Assembly: GCA_021204045.1 (NCBI GenBank)
Contig: JAJQAA010000006.1
Span: 1-64,000 of the forward strand
Direction: 5' to 3'
Length of the DNA: 64,000 bases
From: Clostridiales bacterium
Lineage (GTDB): Bacteria; Bacillota; Clostridia; Lachnospirales; Lachnospiraceae
How positions within the stretch are numbered: position 1 is the stretch's first letter; the number at the start of each line of letters is the position of its first letter. The notes below the pieces were generated by a model. It did no database searches, was not told the origin of the DNA, and worked only from the letters and a program-made list of their open reading frames with translations. Position numbers and translations under genes: made by a program. Positions 1-6,999 of the stretch are shown piece by piece.

Positions 1-92
1 GTTTGTGATACTTTCTTGTTTTTTTCTATCCGCTACCTCTCAGTTTCAAACTTATTCCTCCCGCTCATTTGCCGTTCGCGGATAACGCGGCA

Positions 93-134
93 GACGGCAG
101 AGACAGTGCCCGCAACAGCGCCGCCTCTGCCGTC
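93..134 (-). terminator. Hairpin after the oppA-like gene
   Basis: A 10-bp inverted repeat (GACGGCAGAG at 93-102 with CTCTGCCGTC at 125-134) lies just past the stop codon of the minus-strand gene ending at 143. It could stabilise or end the transcript, but no clear U-run follows it on the minus strand, so an intrinsic terminator is uncertain. Nothing else is recognised in positions 1-142. Confidence 0.35.
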
Positions 135-142
135 TTTGCCGA

Positions 143-1777
143 TCAGTTGGTTTTCTTGATGTTGTAGTAGGATACGACCGTCGGGTAAGCGGGATTTTCC
201 ATTACTCCGCTGATCCCGTTGTTGATGACATAGGTATGTGAATCGTCAAAAACATTAATCATATATGCCTCGTCGATCAGAATCTTCTGAGCCTCGATGT
301 ACAGCTCCTCCGCCTTTGAGCGGTCGGTAGCGACATTGGCCGTCGCCTCCTCCAGTATCTGATCCAGGTCGGCATTATTTATATAGGCAAGGTTGAAGGT
401 AATGCTCTCTTCGCTGTGAACCAGAGAATCAAACCAGCTGGACGGGGACGCGTAATCCGGCCACCAGCGCATGATCAGGATGTCCTGACGGTCGTTCGGG
501 TCCGTCGCCTGAGATTCCGCCCACTGGGCATCCCACTCCATCGCGCGCAGCTCCAGATCAATCCCCAGCTCACGCAGGTTTGCCTGCCACAGCTGCAGAG
601 AGCTGGAATATTCCGGATACGACGTACTGTAGGTAACGCTCAGCGTCAGACCGTTTGTGTCAACGCCCGATGCCTCCAGATGCGCGCGGGCCTCGTCCAG
701 ATCCGTCGAATACTGGAACAGGCTGTTATCGTGCGCCCACATGCCATTGGGAACCATACCGTAGGACTGCACAGCGTTCCCGGCCAGCACGACGTCGATC
801 GTCTCACGGTACGGAAACGCATACTGCAGCGCCTTGCGGAATTCTGCGTTGTCGCAGGGATATTTCTGAGAATTCAAAAATACGATACAGTTTGTCCAGG
901 TATCCGCCTGATAGGTGTACAGGCCGTCCGCCTTTGACAAGGCCTCCAGATCCATGTTGGAGAACGAATCCGAGAACTGAGCTTCCCCGGTCTCCAGCAT
1001 CTGGCGACGGGCGCTGGACTCCGATACCTCCTTGATCAGCACATTTTTGTACTGGTCATCGCTCCAGCCTCCGTAGTAATCCTCATAGGCCTGAAGTACC
1101 ACGGTATCCTTGGTCGCCTGGGTAATGCAATAGGGGCCTGTGCCGCCGTCGTTTCCGGCGTTAAACCACTCCGCGTCCTGGGCGATCGCCGCGTCGCTCA
1201 TAATATAGCCCGCATACCCGGCCGAGGAAATCAGGTCGATGGGAGCTGCCGCGGAGCAGGTGATCGTAATCTCATAATCCCCGGTAGCCTCGATGCTTTC
1301 CACCGAGTCCCAGTTGTAGGCCGCGCCCTGGCCCAGGCTGATGGTGCGATCCAGCGAAGCCTTGACCTGCGCGCTCGTCATCGGCGTGCCGTCATGGAAG
1401 GTCACATCGTCGCGCAGCTGGAAGGTCCAGACCGTGCCGTCCTCATTGCTGCTCCACTCCGTGGCCAGCATCGGCTCCAGCTCGCTGATCTCGGAATTAT
1501 AATGCGTCAGCGTCTCATATACATTCTGCAGAACCATGATCCCGTTGGAATACTCGATGCTGGGATCCAGCGTCGTGTAGGGAATGGATGAGTAAACATG
1601 GTAAAGCACATCCTCCGCGCTCGCGCCGGCATTTCCGGACGCGGCGGTCTGCGTACCCTGACTCTGAGCAGGCGCGGCAGCCCCGCCCTGCTGCGAGCCG
1701 GAATTGGAAGAACAGGCAGCCAGCAGCAGCGAAGCGCCCGCCAAAACTGCGGTGCAGCATAAAACGAATTTTTTCAT
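143..1777 (-). CDS. Peptide/nickel-type ABC transporter substrate-binding lipoprotein
   Basis: This is a family 5 (OppA/DppA/NikA-like) solute-binding protein that would capture oligopeptides or a similar ligand outside the membrane and hand it to an ABC permease. A signal peptide ends in the lipobox LLAAC with Cys22 as the lipidation site, followed by a Gly/Ser/Gln-rich linker to about residue 55. The rest is a full-length SBP_bac_5 domain; 544 residues is normal for the family. The start at 1777 is preferred over the in-frame ATG at 1783 because AAAGGG sits about 8 nt upstream of it. Permease and ATPase partners are not in the window; if operonic they would lie beyond position 1. The ligand cannot be deduced. 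A promoter lies at 2010-2037, leaving a leader of more than 200 nt. Confidence 0.9.
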   Translation of the reverse strand: MKKFVLCCTAVLAGASLLLAACSSNSGSQQGGAAAPAQSQGTQTAASGNAGASAEDVLYHVYSSIPYTTLDPSIEYSNGIMVLQNVYETLTHYNSEISELEPMLATEWSSNEDGTVWTFQLRDDVTFHDGTPMTSAQVKASLDRTISLGQGAAYNWDSVESIEATGDYEITITCSAAAPIDLISSAGYAGYIMSDAAIAQDAEWFNAGNDGGTGPYCITQATKDTVVLQAYEDYYGGWSDDQYKNVLIKEVSESSARRQMLETGEAQFSDSFSNMDLEALSKADGLYTYQADTWTNCIVFLNSQKYPCDNAEFRKALQYAFPYRETIDVVLAGNAVQSYGMVPNGMWAHDNSLFQYSTDLDEARAHLEASGVDTNGLTLSVTYSTSYPEYSSSLQLWQANLRELGIDLELRAMEWDAQWAESQATDPNDRQDILIMRWWPDYASPSSWFDSLVHSEESITFNLAYINNADLDQILEEATANVATDRSKAEELYIEAQKILIDEAYMINVFDDSHTYVINNGISGVMENPAYPTVVSYYNIKKTN

Positions 1778-2009
1778 AATCATTTCCCTTTCTGTTTTAT
1801 TTGATCATGTTCATCTGTAGAACGCCCATGCGGGCATCCTCATCTCCGGGTTACATACACAGAAAGGGAATCCCTTCGCGCCTCCGTTGGCGGGAAATGG
1901 GTTCCCTTTGCACTTATTTTTCCCTTTTCGCTCCTTTTCCCTTTTATTTCGGAAACCATCATTCCAAAACAGGCATGTCCGTTCCTGGATAAATATTTCC
2001 GCTTTTTTA

Positions 2010-2037
2010 AGTATAACATTTTACGTCGGTTTTTCAA
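2010..2037 (-). promoter_or_regulatory. Sigma-70-type promoter for the substrate-binding protein gene
   Basis: Read on the minus strand, TTGAAA (2032-2037) and TATACT (2010-2015) are separated by 16 nt. The resulting transcript has a leader of about 225 nt before the start at 1777. That leader (1778-2003) contains purine-rich runs and small inverted repeats, but I do not recognise a riboswitch in it. Confidence 0.6.
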
Positions 2038-2045
2038 GACTTTCT

Positions 2046-2138
2046 CAGAAAATACAGTTAATTTCATTGAATAAGACAATTCCGTCAAGGCCAGGAATTC
2101 CCCGGGAATCACAGAAAATACAGCCACAGAAAATACAG
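2046..2138. repeat. Three copies of a 12-mer between divergent promoters
   Basis: CAGAAAATACAG occurs exactly at 2046-2057, 2112-2123 and 2127-2138. The last two are spaced 15 bp start to start. They lie between the minus-strand promoter at 2010-2037 and the plus-strand promoter at 2150-2178, as binding sites of a regulator would. No regulator gene is adjacent. Confidence 0.55.
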
Positions 2139-2149
2139 GCAGCGTTTGA

Positions 2150-2178
2150 TTGAGAAAGCCTCCTGATTGTGGTATCAT
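2150..2178 (+). promoter_or_regulatory. Promoter for the prolyl-tRNA deacylase-like gene
   Basis: TTGAGA (2150-2155), a 17-nt spacer and TATCAT (2173-2178) lie 36 nt ahead of the GTG start at 2214. One copy of the repeated 12-mer (2127-2138) sits just upstream of the -35 box. Confidence 0.6.
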
Positions 2179-2213
2179 AGACAGGAGAATCATGACCGAT
2201 TGGAGGATACGCC

Positions 2214-2768
2214 GTGTTGGAACTGCTCAATGGCCGCCCCGTTTCCGATGAGGGTCGGCTGGATAAAGAAATTCGGGTATATGATCTTCTGGACTCCCTG
2301 CAGATCGAATACCAGAGGATTGACCATGAAGCCGCAATGAACATGGCGGTATGCGCGGAGATTGACCAGACCCTGCAGGCGACCATCTGCAAAAATCTTT
2401 TTCTGTGCAACCGCCAGGAAACCAGCTTCTATCTTCTGATGATGCCGGGAGATAAAAAGTTTATGACGAAAGAATTGTCAAAACAGCTCGGCGTCAGCCG
2501 CCTTTCCTTTGCCTCCGCAGCCTATATGGAAAAATACCTGGACATCACCCCTGGCTCCGTCAGCGTTATGGGGCTGATGAACGACACGGCAAAAAACGTT
2601 CAGCTGGTCATAGATGAGGATATTCTCAAAGGAGAATATATCGGCTGCCACCCCTGCATCAATACCTCCAGTCTGAGGCTGAAAACAGCGGATCTGACCG
2701 GGAAATTTCTGCCGGCAGTCGAGCATGAACCGGTCGTGGTGCATCTGACTGGCGGTGAATGTGAATAG
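2214..2768 (+). CDS. YbaK/PrdX-type aminoacyl-tRNA deacylase-like protein
   Basis: The 184-residue protein matches the free-standing YbaK/EbsC editing domain family (PrdX/ProX type), which hydrolyses mischarged aminoacyl-tRNAs such as Ala-tRNA(Pro) in the cytoplasm. Recognisable features are the N-terminal helix before YQRIDHEAA, the central MMPGDKKFMTKELSKQLG segment holding the conserved lysine region, LDITPGSVSVMGLMND, and GCHPCINTSSL near residue 150. The start is a GTG preceded by TGGAGGA at 2201-2207 with good spacing. It stands alone on the plus strand with its own promoter. The tRNA and amino-acid specificity cannot be read from the sequence. Confidence 0.85.
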   Translation: MLELLNGRPVSDEGRLDKEIRVYDLLDSLQIEYQRIDHEAAMNMAVCAEIDQTLQATICKNLFLCNRQETSFYLLMMPGDKKFMTKELSKQLGVSRLSFASAAYMEKYLDITPGSVSVMGLMNDTAKNVQLVIDEDILKGEYIGCHPCINTSSLRLKTADLTGKFLPAVEHEPVVVHLTGGECE

Positions 2769-2795
2769 GGAAAGATTCTAACAAACTAATAACCA

Positions 2796-4700
2796 TTACT
2801 TCTCCCTCCATTTCAACAGCAATGCTGAATTTATGATCACCAGAACCGATCCGGCGTTATGAACAAGCGCGCCGACAACCGGGTTTAATGTTCCGTTAAT
2901 CGCAAGAACAATCGCGATGAAATTAAGCGTCATGGAGAACGTCATATTCAGATGTATTGTCCTCATCATCCGTCTGGACAGGGCAATCAGATGCGGCAAT
3001 TCCTTTACCTCATCCTCTACCAGGACGATATCCGCTGCGTCCACTGCGATGTCGCTGCCCACGCCGCCCATTGCGATTCCCACATCCGCCTTTTTCAAAG
3101 CCGGTGCGTCGTTTACGCCATCGCCGATCATGCAGACCGATTCGTCTTTCTTCTGATAGAAATCAATCCAGATCAGCTTATCCTCCGGCAGATTATCTGC
3201 ATGTACTTCTTCGATGTGAATCTGACTGGCTATCGCAAAAGCGGCTCTCTCATTGTCGCCGGTCAGAAGGACAGGCCGCACATTCAGACCCTTCAGCGCG
3301 TCAATCATGCCGGTGCTTTCCTCCCGCACCGTGTCCGACAGGACGATATATCCGCCAAACGTTTCGTCAACAGCAAGATAAATCACGGTGCATCCATTTG
3401 CCAGATCGTTATCTGCCTCCGCAAGTGCGCCATCCGGCACGTCAATATTTTTTTCTGCCAGCATTTCCAGATTGCCCGCAAGAATTTCATTTCTTGTTTC
3501 TTTTCCCGCTTTTTTTCCGATTACCTCGGCGCAAACGCCGCGCCCCGGCAGCATCCGGAATTTTTCGCAGGGAAGAAGTTCCGCCTGATTCTCCTGCCTG
3601 TAAGAACGGACGATCGCCTTTCCCAGAGGATGTTCGGAAAACTGCTCCGCCGACGCGCAGAGACGATACATCTCTGCTTCAGAAAATTTACCTGCAACGA
3701 CGGAAACTTTCATGACCTGCGGTGTTCCATACGTCAATGTTCCGGTCTTATCAAACATAATTCCGGAGACTGACGCCAGCCGCTCCAGCGCGTCGCCTTC
3801 CCGCACCAGGAAACCATGTCTTGTGGCGTTTCCGATTGCCGCCATGATCGCCGTAGGCGTTGCAAGCACAAGCGCACATGGGCAAAACACTACCAGTATC
3901 GTCACCGCGCGGATGATCTCACCACTGATGAGCCACGTCAGAGCGGCCGCGGAGAGCGCGACCACGACAATCCAGGTCGCCCAGCGGTCAGCAAGCCCTA
4001 CAATTTTCGCTTTTCCCGCGTCAGCCGACTGCACCAGACGAATCATGCGCTGAATGGAGCTGTCCTCGCCGACCTTTGTCGCACGCATCGTAAAAGCTCC
4101 AAACTGATTAACCGTACCGCTGGATACCTCATCACTCGCGGTTTTGTCCACAGGCAGCGATTCGCCGGTCATAACTGCCTGGTTAATGGAAGTCTGTCCG
4201 GAAACAATCACGCCGTCCACAGGAACCGTCTCCCCCGGAAGGACACGAAGCACGGCATCCACGGGGACTTTCTCTGCCGGAACAATACGTTCTATGTCAT
4301 CCACAATGAGCCGTGCCGTCTGCGGAGTCAGATGAACCAGCTTTTCGATACCGGCTCTTGCCTTCGCGACCGTAAGCTCCTCCAGTAAACCGCCCAGCTG
4401 CATGATAAACGCAACTTCCCCGGCGGCGAAATCCTCGCCAATGCAAACCGAAGCAATCAGGGCGATCGATACCAGAACATCCGCTTTCATGTCAAATGCA
4501 GTGACCAGCCCGATAATCGCTTCCAGAATAATGGGAACACCGCACAGAACGATGGAAATCCAGGCCATGTCGAACGGAAACGGATTCCACCCGGTCAGAC
4601 TGAGCAGCAGTGAAATACCTGAAATAATGAGCAGTGTGATATCCTTTCTGGTGCCGCCCTTTTCTAGAATGGATTCCAGTTTTTGCATCAACGGTTTCAT
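2796..4700 (-). CDS. P1B-type heavy-metal-transporting ATPase
   Basis: This integral membrane pump would use ATP to export a transition metal. Visible P-type motifs are TGES (178-181), CPC in the metal-binding membrane helix (273-275), the phosphorylated DKTGT (317-321), the SEHPLGK nucleotide-domain motif (about 355) and GDGVNDAP. There is no N-terminal HMA or CXXC domain, so at 634 residues it is a short form. The last membrane helices read NMTFSMTLNF and HNAGSVLVIINS; the HN motif differs from the Met/Ser motif usual in Cu(I) pumps, so the metal is uncertain. GGAGGAAG precedes the ATG. It is transcribed from the promoter at 4751-4779, which carries CsoR-type operators, and lies downstream of csoR. 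Confidence 0.9.
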   Translation of the reverse strand: MKPLMQKLESILEKGGTRKDITLLIISGISLLLSLTGWNPFPFDMAWISIVLCGVPIILEAIIGLVTAFDMKADVLVSIALIASVCIGEDFAAGEVAFIMQLGGLLEELTVAKARAGIEKLVHLTPQTARLIVDDIERIVPAEKVPVDAVLRVLPGETVPVDGVIVSGQTSINQAVMTGESLPVDKTASDEVSSGTVNQFGAFTMRATKVGEDSSIQRMIRLVQSADAGKAKIVGLADRWATWIVVVALSAAALTWLISGEIIRAVTILVVFCPCALVLATPTAIMAAIGNATRHGFLVREGDALERLASVSGIMFDKTGTLTYGTPQVMKVSVVAGKFSEAEMYRLCASAEQFSEHPLGKAIVRSYRQENQAELLPCEKFRMLPGRGVCAEVIGKKAGKETRNEILAGNLEMLAEKNIDVPDGALAEADNDLANGCTVIYLAVDETFGGYIVLSDTVREESTGMIDALKGLNVRPVLLTGDNERAAFAIASQIHIEEVHADNLPEDKLIWIDFYQKKDESVCMIGDGVNDAPALKKADVGIAMGGVGSDIAVDAADIVLVEDEVKELPHLIALSRRMMRTIHLNMTFSMTLNFIAIVLAINGTLNPVVGALVHNAGSVLVIINSALLLKWREK

Positions 4701-4723
4701 CTTCTTCCTCCGCTTCCTTCTAT

Positions 4724-4771
4724 ATACCCATAGGGGTATTTGTATATTCCATTATACATATAGGGGTATAG
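4724..4771. promoter_or_regulatory. Two CsoR-type operators at the ATPase promoter
   Basis: The palindrome-like G/C-tract sites ATACCCATAGGGGTAT (4724-4739) and ATATAGGGGTATAG (4758-4771) fit the known CsoR operator pattern of TACCC/GGGTA blocks. The second lies inside the -35/-10 spacer and the first lies just past the -10, positions that would block transcription when CsoR is bound. Confidence 0.75.
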
Positions 4772-4779
4772 GGTGTCAA
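4751..4779 (-). promoter_or_regulatory. Consensus promoter of the metal ATPase
   Basis: On the minus strand TTGACA (4774-4779), a 17-nt spacer and TATAAT (4751-4756) form a perfect consensus promoter. Such a strong promoter overlapped by operators is expected for a tightly repressed efflux gene. It lies about 50 nt upstream of the ATPase start. Confidence 0.8.
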
Positions 4780-4883
4780 GGGCGGGCAAAGAAAAAGAGA
4801 ACCAACTTTGAGAAACCATTGATTCTCCTTATTTCGTATTATGATCTATTCCATATTATGATTTGGGCGAAAAAAGATATGCG

Positions 4884-5159
4884 CTATTTCATATTCGCGA
4901 AACGCTCCACCGCCAATGTAAAATCGGCTATCGTCTTGTCAGCATCACCATGCTGGATGCCGTCCCTCACACAGTGCTGAATATGTCCCTCCAAAACCAC
5001 CTTGCCGCAACCGTGCAACGCTGACTTCGCCGCATTGATCTGCGCCAGAATATCTTCACAGGGAACATCCTCATCTACCATACGGTCAATCGCCTGGACC
5101 TGACCGATTATCTTCTTTAATCTGCGGTGCAGATTGTCCGCGTCCATACATTGTCTCAT
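4884..5159 (-). CDS. csoR: CsoR-family copper-sensing transcriptional repressor
   Basis: This 91-residue all-helical DUF156 repressor binds DNA when metal-free and lets go on binding Cu(I). From the chosen start the ligands are Cys34, His59 and Cys63; the spacings of 25 and 4 residues are the same as in Cu(I)-sensing CsoR proteins. The ATG at 5159 is preferred because GGAGG lies 8 nt upstream; the in-frame TTG at 5174 would place the start within that ribosome binding site. The gene has its own promoter with a GGGGTATA half-site, implying autoregulation, and the downstream ATPase has two operators. Conserved ligands and operator sequences together make the copper assignment stronger than usual. 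Confidence 0.88.
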   Translation of the reverse strand: MRQCMDADNLHRRLKKIIGQVQAIDRMVDEDVPCEDILAQINAAKSALHGCGKVVLEGHIQHCVRDGIQHGDADKTIADFTLAVERFANMK

Positions 5160-5180
5160 TTCGCATTCCTCCAATACGTC

Positions 5181-5224
5181 AAGGGGTATATGTTCAGTAT
5201 AATTGGATTGAATTATTCTGTCAA
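5181..5224 (-). promoter_or_regulatory. Autoregulated csoR promoter
   Basis: On the minus strand TTGACA (5219-5224), a 17-nt spacer and TATACT (5196-5201) form a near-consensus promoter. A CsoR-like half site, AAGGGGTATA on the plus strand (5181-5190), lies just past the -10 box. Nothing else is recognised between csoR and the toxin gene ending at 5342. Confidence 0.7.
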
Positions 5225-5341
5225 GATAAGAAGCCCTTATTGTATTTCAGACAGTGCGGAACCATCCCGGAAAGGTTTTTCCCATTCCGTTCAACAACAC
5301 TATCTCCTCCGATAATTCAGCGGCAGGATCTTTTCGTCTGC

Positions 5342-5824
5342 CTATTTATATTTTTCACAAAGCTCTTCGAGCTTCAGAAAATCATTGCACCTCTTCGTCA
5401 AAGCAGATCGTTCTCCTTTGACTTTCAGACGATACAAATTCAAAGCATTTTTTCTGATCTTTTCCTGTATGGATTTTATGAACCGGTATTCTGCCAGCAG
5501 AAGCGCTTTATACTGTGGATTGCGTTCCTTTGAAATATCCACATATGTATAGCTTCCCGCCGGGATCGGAAACATATTATTAAGATTGATGACTGCATAA
5601 TTCTTGATTTTTACAAAATCCAATCCTTCGGGTATCCGCCGATGCTTCTCCTTAAAGGAGGAGAGCGGAGCAAAATAATCCAGACCATGAATATGCAGCA
5701 CGACTCCTATGTAAGCCCTCTCGTTCTGCTGTCCCTTCTGGCTATTATGATACAAATGCGGTGCATACGGCAGTAAATATTCTATATAAGCAGCCGAAAC
5801 CCGGTACAACTTAATATTGTCCAT
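5342..5824 (-). CDS. toxN: ToxN/AbiQ-family type III toxin (endoribonuclease)
   Basis: The 160-residue protein fits the ToxN/AbiQ family of type III toxin-antitoxin systems, RNases that cut mRNAs and are held inactive by a repeat RNA. Typical features are the N-terminal KLYRVSAAYIEYL, then YIGVVLHIHGLDYFAPLSSF, the FVKIKNYAVINLNNMFPIP strand and a helical C-terminus with Q/K-rich residues. The start at 5824 is chosen over upstream in-frame codons because GAGGGAG lies 8 nt ahead. Immediately upstream on the same strand are a terminator (5931-5965), three RNA repeats (5966-6082) and a promoter, the exact architecture of toxIN loci. No break is visible, so it is probably functional. Family members often protect against phages by abortive infection. 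Confidence 0.88.
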   Translation of the reverse strand: MDNIKLYRVSAAYIEYLLPYAPHLYHNSQKGQQNERAYIGVVLHIHGLDYFAPLSSFKEKHRRIPEGLDFVKIKNYAVINLNNMFPIPAGSYTYVDISKERNPQYKALLLAEYRFIKSIQEKIRKNALNLYRLKVKGERSALTKRCNDFLKLEELCEKYK

Positions 5825-5930
5825 TCTCTTTTCTCCCTCTATCTTTTCTTCCTCCATCGCTTCAGACAACCTGTATCATTTATTTTTTCACAGCATTCAG
5901 TAAATTCCTTATCACAATTTGCGTTAGTAG

Positions 5931-5965
5931 AAAAAATAAGCGGAGACAAACTGCCCTGTCTCCGC
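5931..5965 (-). terminator. Attenuating terminator between toxin gene and antitoxin repeats
   Basis: The inverted repeat GCGGAGACA / TGTCTCCGC (5940-5965 in all) is followed on the minus strand by a U-rich run (5931-5938). In type III systems this terminator sits between the RNA antitoxin and the toxin gene so that antitoxin is made in excess. The first arm continues out of a partial fourth repeat. Confidence 0.85.
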
Positions 5966-6082
5966 TGTTACAATCGCGCTCAGAGTGGCGAAACACTCTC
6001 TCGTAACTTTCTTGCATATGGGTCAAGAGAAACCCTCTTTATAACTTTCTCATTCAGGGCTGAGATACACCCGCTGTTAACT
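5966..6082 (-). ncRNA. ToxI-like repeat antitoxin RNA
   Basis: Read on the minus strand, three repeat units of 36, 38 and 37 nt begin with AGTTA at 6082, 6046 and 6008, and a partial fourth begins near 5971. Each unit can fold a small stem at the same place with different bases: GGG/CCC, GGGT/ACCC and AGAGTG/CACTCT. This looks like structure-preserving change. Repeat length and number match ToxI/AntiQ RNAs, which ToxN cuts into single units that then wrap and inhibit it. Confidence 0.82.
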
Positions 6083-6088
6083 ATGTTT

Positions 6089-6117
6089 ATTATATGCAAT
6101 CAGGCAGGGAAAATCAA
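6089..6117 (-). promoter_or_regulatory. Promoter of the type III toxin-antitoxin locus
   Basis: TTGATT (6112-6117) and a perfect TATAAT (6089-6094) are separated by 17 nt on the minus strand. Transcription would start within a few bases of the first antitoxin repeat at 6082, as in known toxIN loci. Confidence 0.75.
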
Positions 6118-6180
6118 CTGATTTTTAAAGAAGTGTCAAAATCTTTTTTACAGGCATCTTTTTTACTTCCTGTACATTTC

Positions 6181-6209
6181 TTGACACTCTGTATGCCCCG
6201 AATTATAAT
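6181..6209 (+). promoter_or_regulatory. Consensus promoter for the C26 hydrolase gene
   Basis: TTGACA (6181-6186), a 17-nt spacer and TATAAT (6204-6209) form a perfect plus-strand promoter, giving a leader of about 80 nt before the gene at 6294. A ten-base direct repeat (TACAGGCATC) occurs about 60 bp apart on either side of the -35 region; its meaning is unknown. Confidence 0.75.
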
Positions 6210-6293
6210 ACAGGCATCGAAAACGATGCAATAACAACTCTTCCAAAACTGTATAATGATAGACACATTCTGAAAAATATACGGGTGATTGCG

Positions 6294-6998
6294 ATGGCAA
6301 AGAGAATCATAGCGGTTGTCCCCTTATGGGACGATGAAAAGGAAAGTATCTGGATGCTTCCGGGATATCTGGACGGAATAAGGGATTCCGGAGCGATCCC
6401 CATCATCCTGCCTTTATCCGGCAGCGATGAGGATGTACTGGAAGTATTTGAGAAATGCGATGGCTTACTCATGACCGGCGGTCATGATGTCTCCCCATCT
6501 TTGTACCATGAACCGGAAAAAGAGACCTGCGGGATCGTGTGCCGTGACAGGGACCGCATTGAGCGCGCCCTGTATGAAAATGCGCTGGCGCATCATAAGC
6601 CGGTACTGGGCATCTGCCGCGGCATTCAGATGATCAATGTCCTGCAGGGCGGAACGCTTTACCAGGATCTGCCGACAGAACACGCAGGCGGTATCAATCA
6701 TCACATGGAACCGCCCTATACGAATGTGGCTCATTATGTCCATATAAGAAAAACGTCTCCCCTGTACCATTTGCTTGAAACGGAGCGTCTAGGCGTCAAC
6801 AGCTGTCACCATCAGGCAATCAAAAAACTGGGAGACCATCTGGAGATTATGGCGGAATCCGAGGACGGTCTGATCGAAGCAGTGCGACACACAGAGCAGG
6901 ACTTCGTATGGGCCGTCCAGTGGCACCCGGAATTTGACTTCCGGATTAACCCGGCCAGCAGAAAGATATTTGACGCGTTTATTGCTGCCTGCCGCTGA
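6294..6998 (+). CDS. Peptidase C26 / PuuD-like class I glutamine amidotransferase-type hydrolase
   Basis: The 234-residue cytoplasmic protein belongs to the class I amidotransferase fold group that hydrolyses gamma-glutamyl amides, such as gamma-glutamyl-GABA hydrolase PuuD. The nucleophile is Cys108 in GICRGIQ, the oxyanion region is TGGHDVSPSLY, and the His-Glu pair is in QWHPEFD (211-213). The ATG at 6294 is chosen over the GTG at 6285; a weak GGGTGAT precedes it. It is a stand-alone plus-strand gene, so the substrate is not indicated by neighbours. Its stop codon is one base from the stop of the convergent alcohol dehydrogenase gene, with no terminator visible between them. Confidence 0.85.
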   Translation: MAKRIIAVVPLWDDEKESIWMLPGYLDGIRDSGAIPIILPLSGSDEDVLEVFEKCDGLLMTGGHDVSPSLYHEPEKETCGIVCRDRDRIERALYENALAHHKPVLGICRGIQMINVLQGGTLYQDLPTEHAGGINHHMEPPYTNVAHYVHIRKTSPLYHLLETERLGVNSCHHQAIKKLGDHLEIMAESEDGLIEAVRHTEQDFVWAVQWHPEFDFRINPASRKIFDAFIAACR

Positions 6999-6999
6999 T

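Noticed and set aside
1778-2003. Possible riboswitch in the long leader of the peptide-binding lipoprotein gene
   Set aside because: No known riboswitch core or terminator/antiterminator pair could be recognised.
5966-6082. Possible CRISPR array because of regular 36-38-base units
   Set aside because: Units are adjacent without separate spacers, differ in sequence while keeping a stem, and precede a terminator and ToxN-like gene; no cas genes are present.
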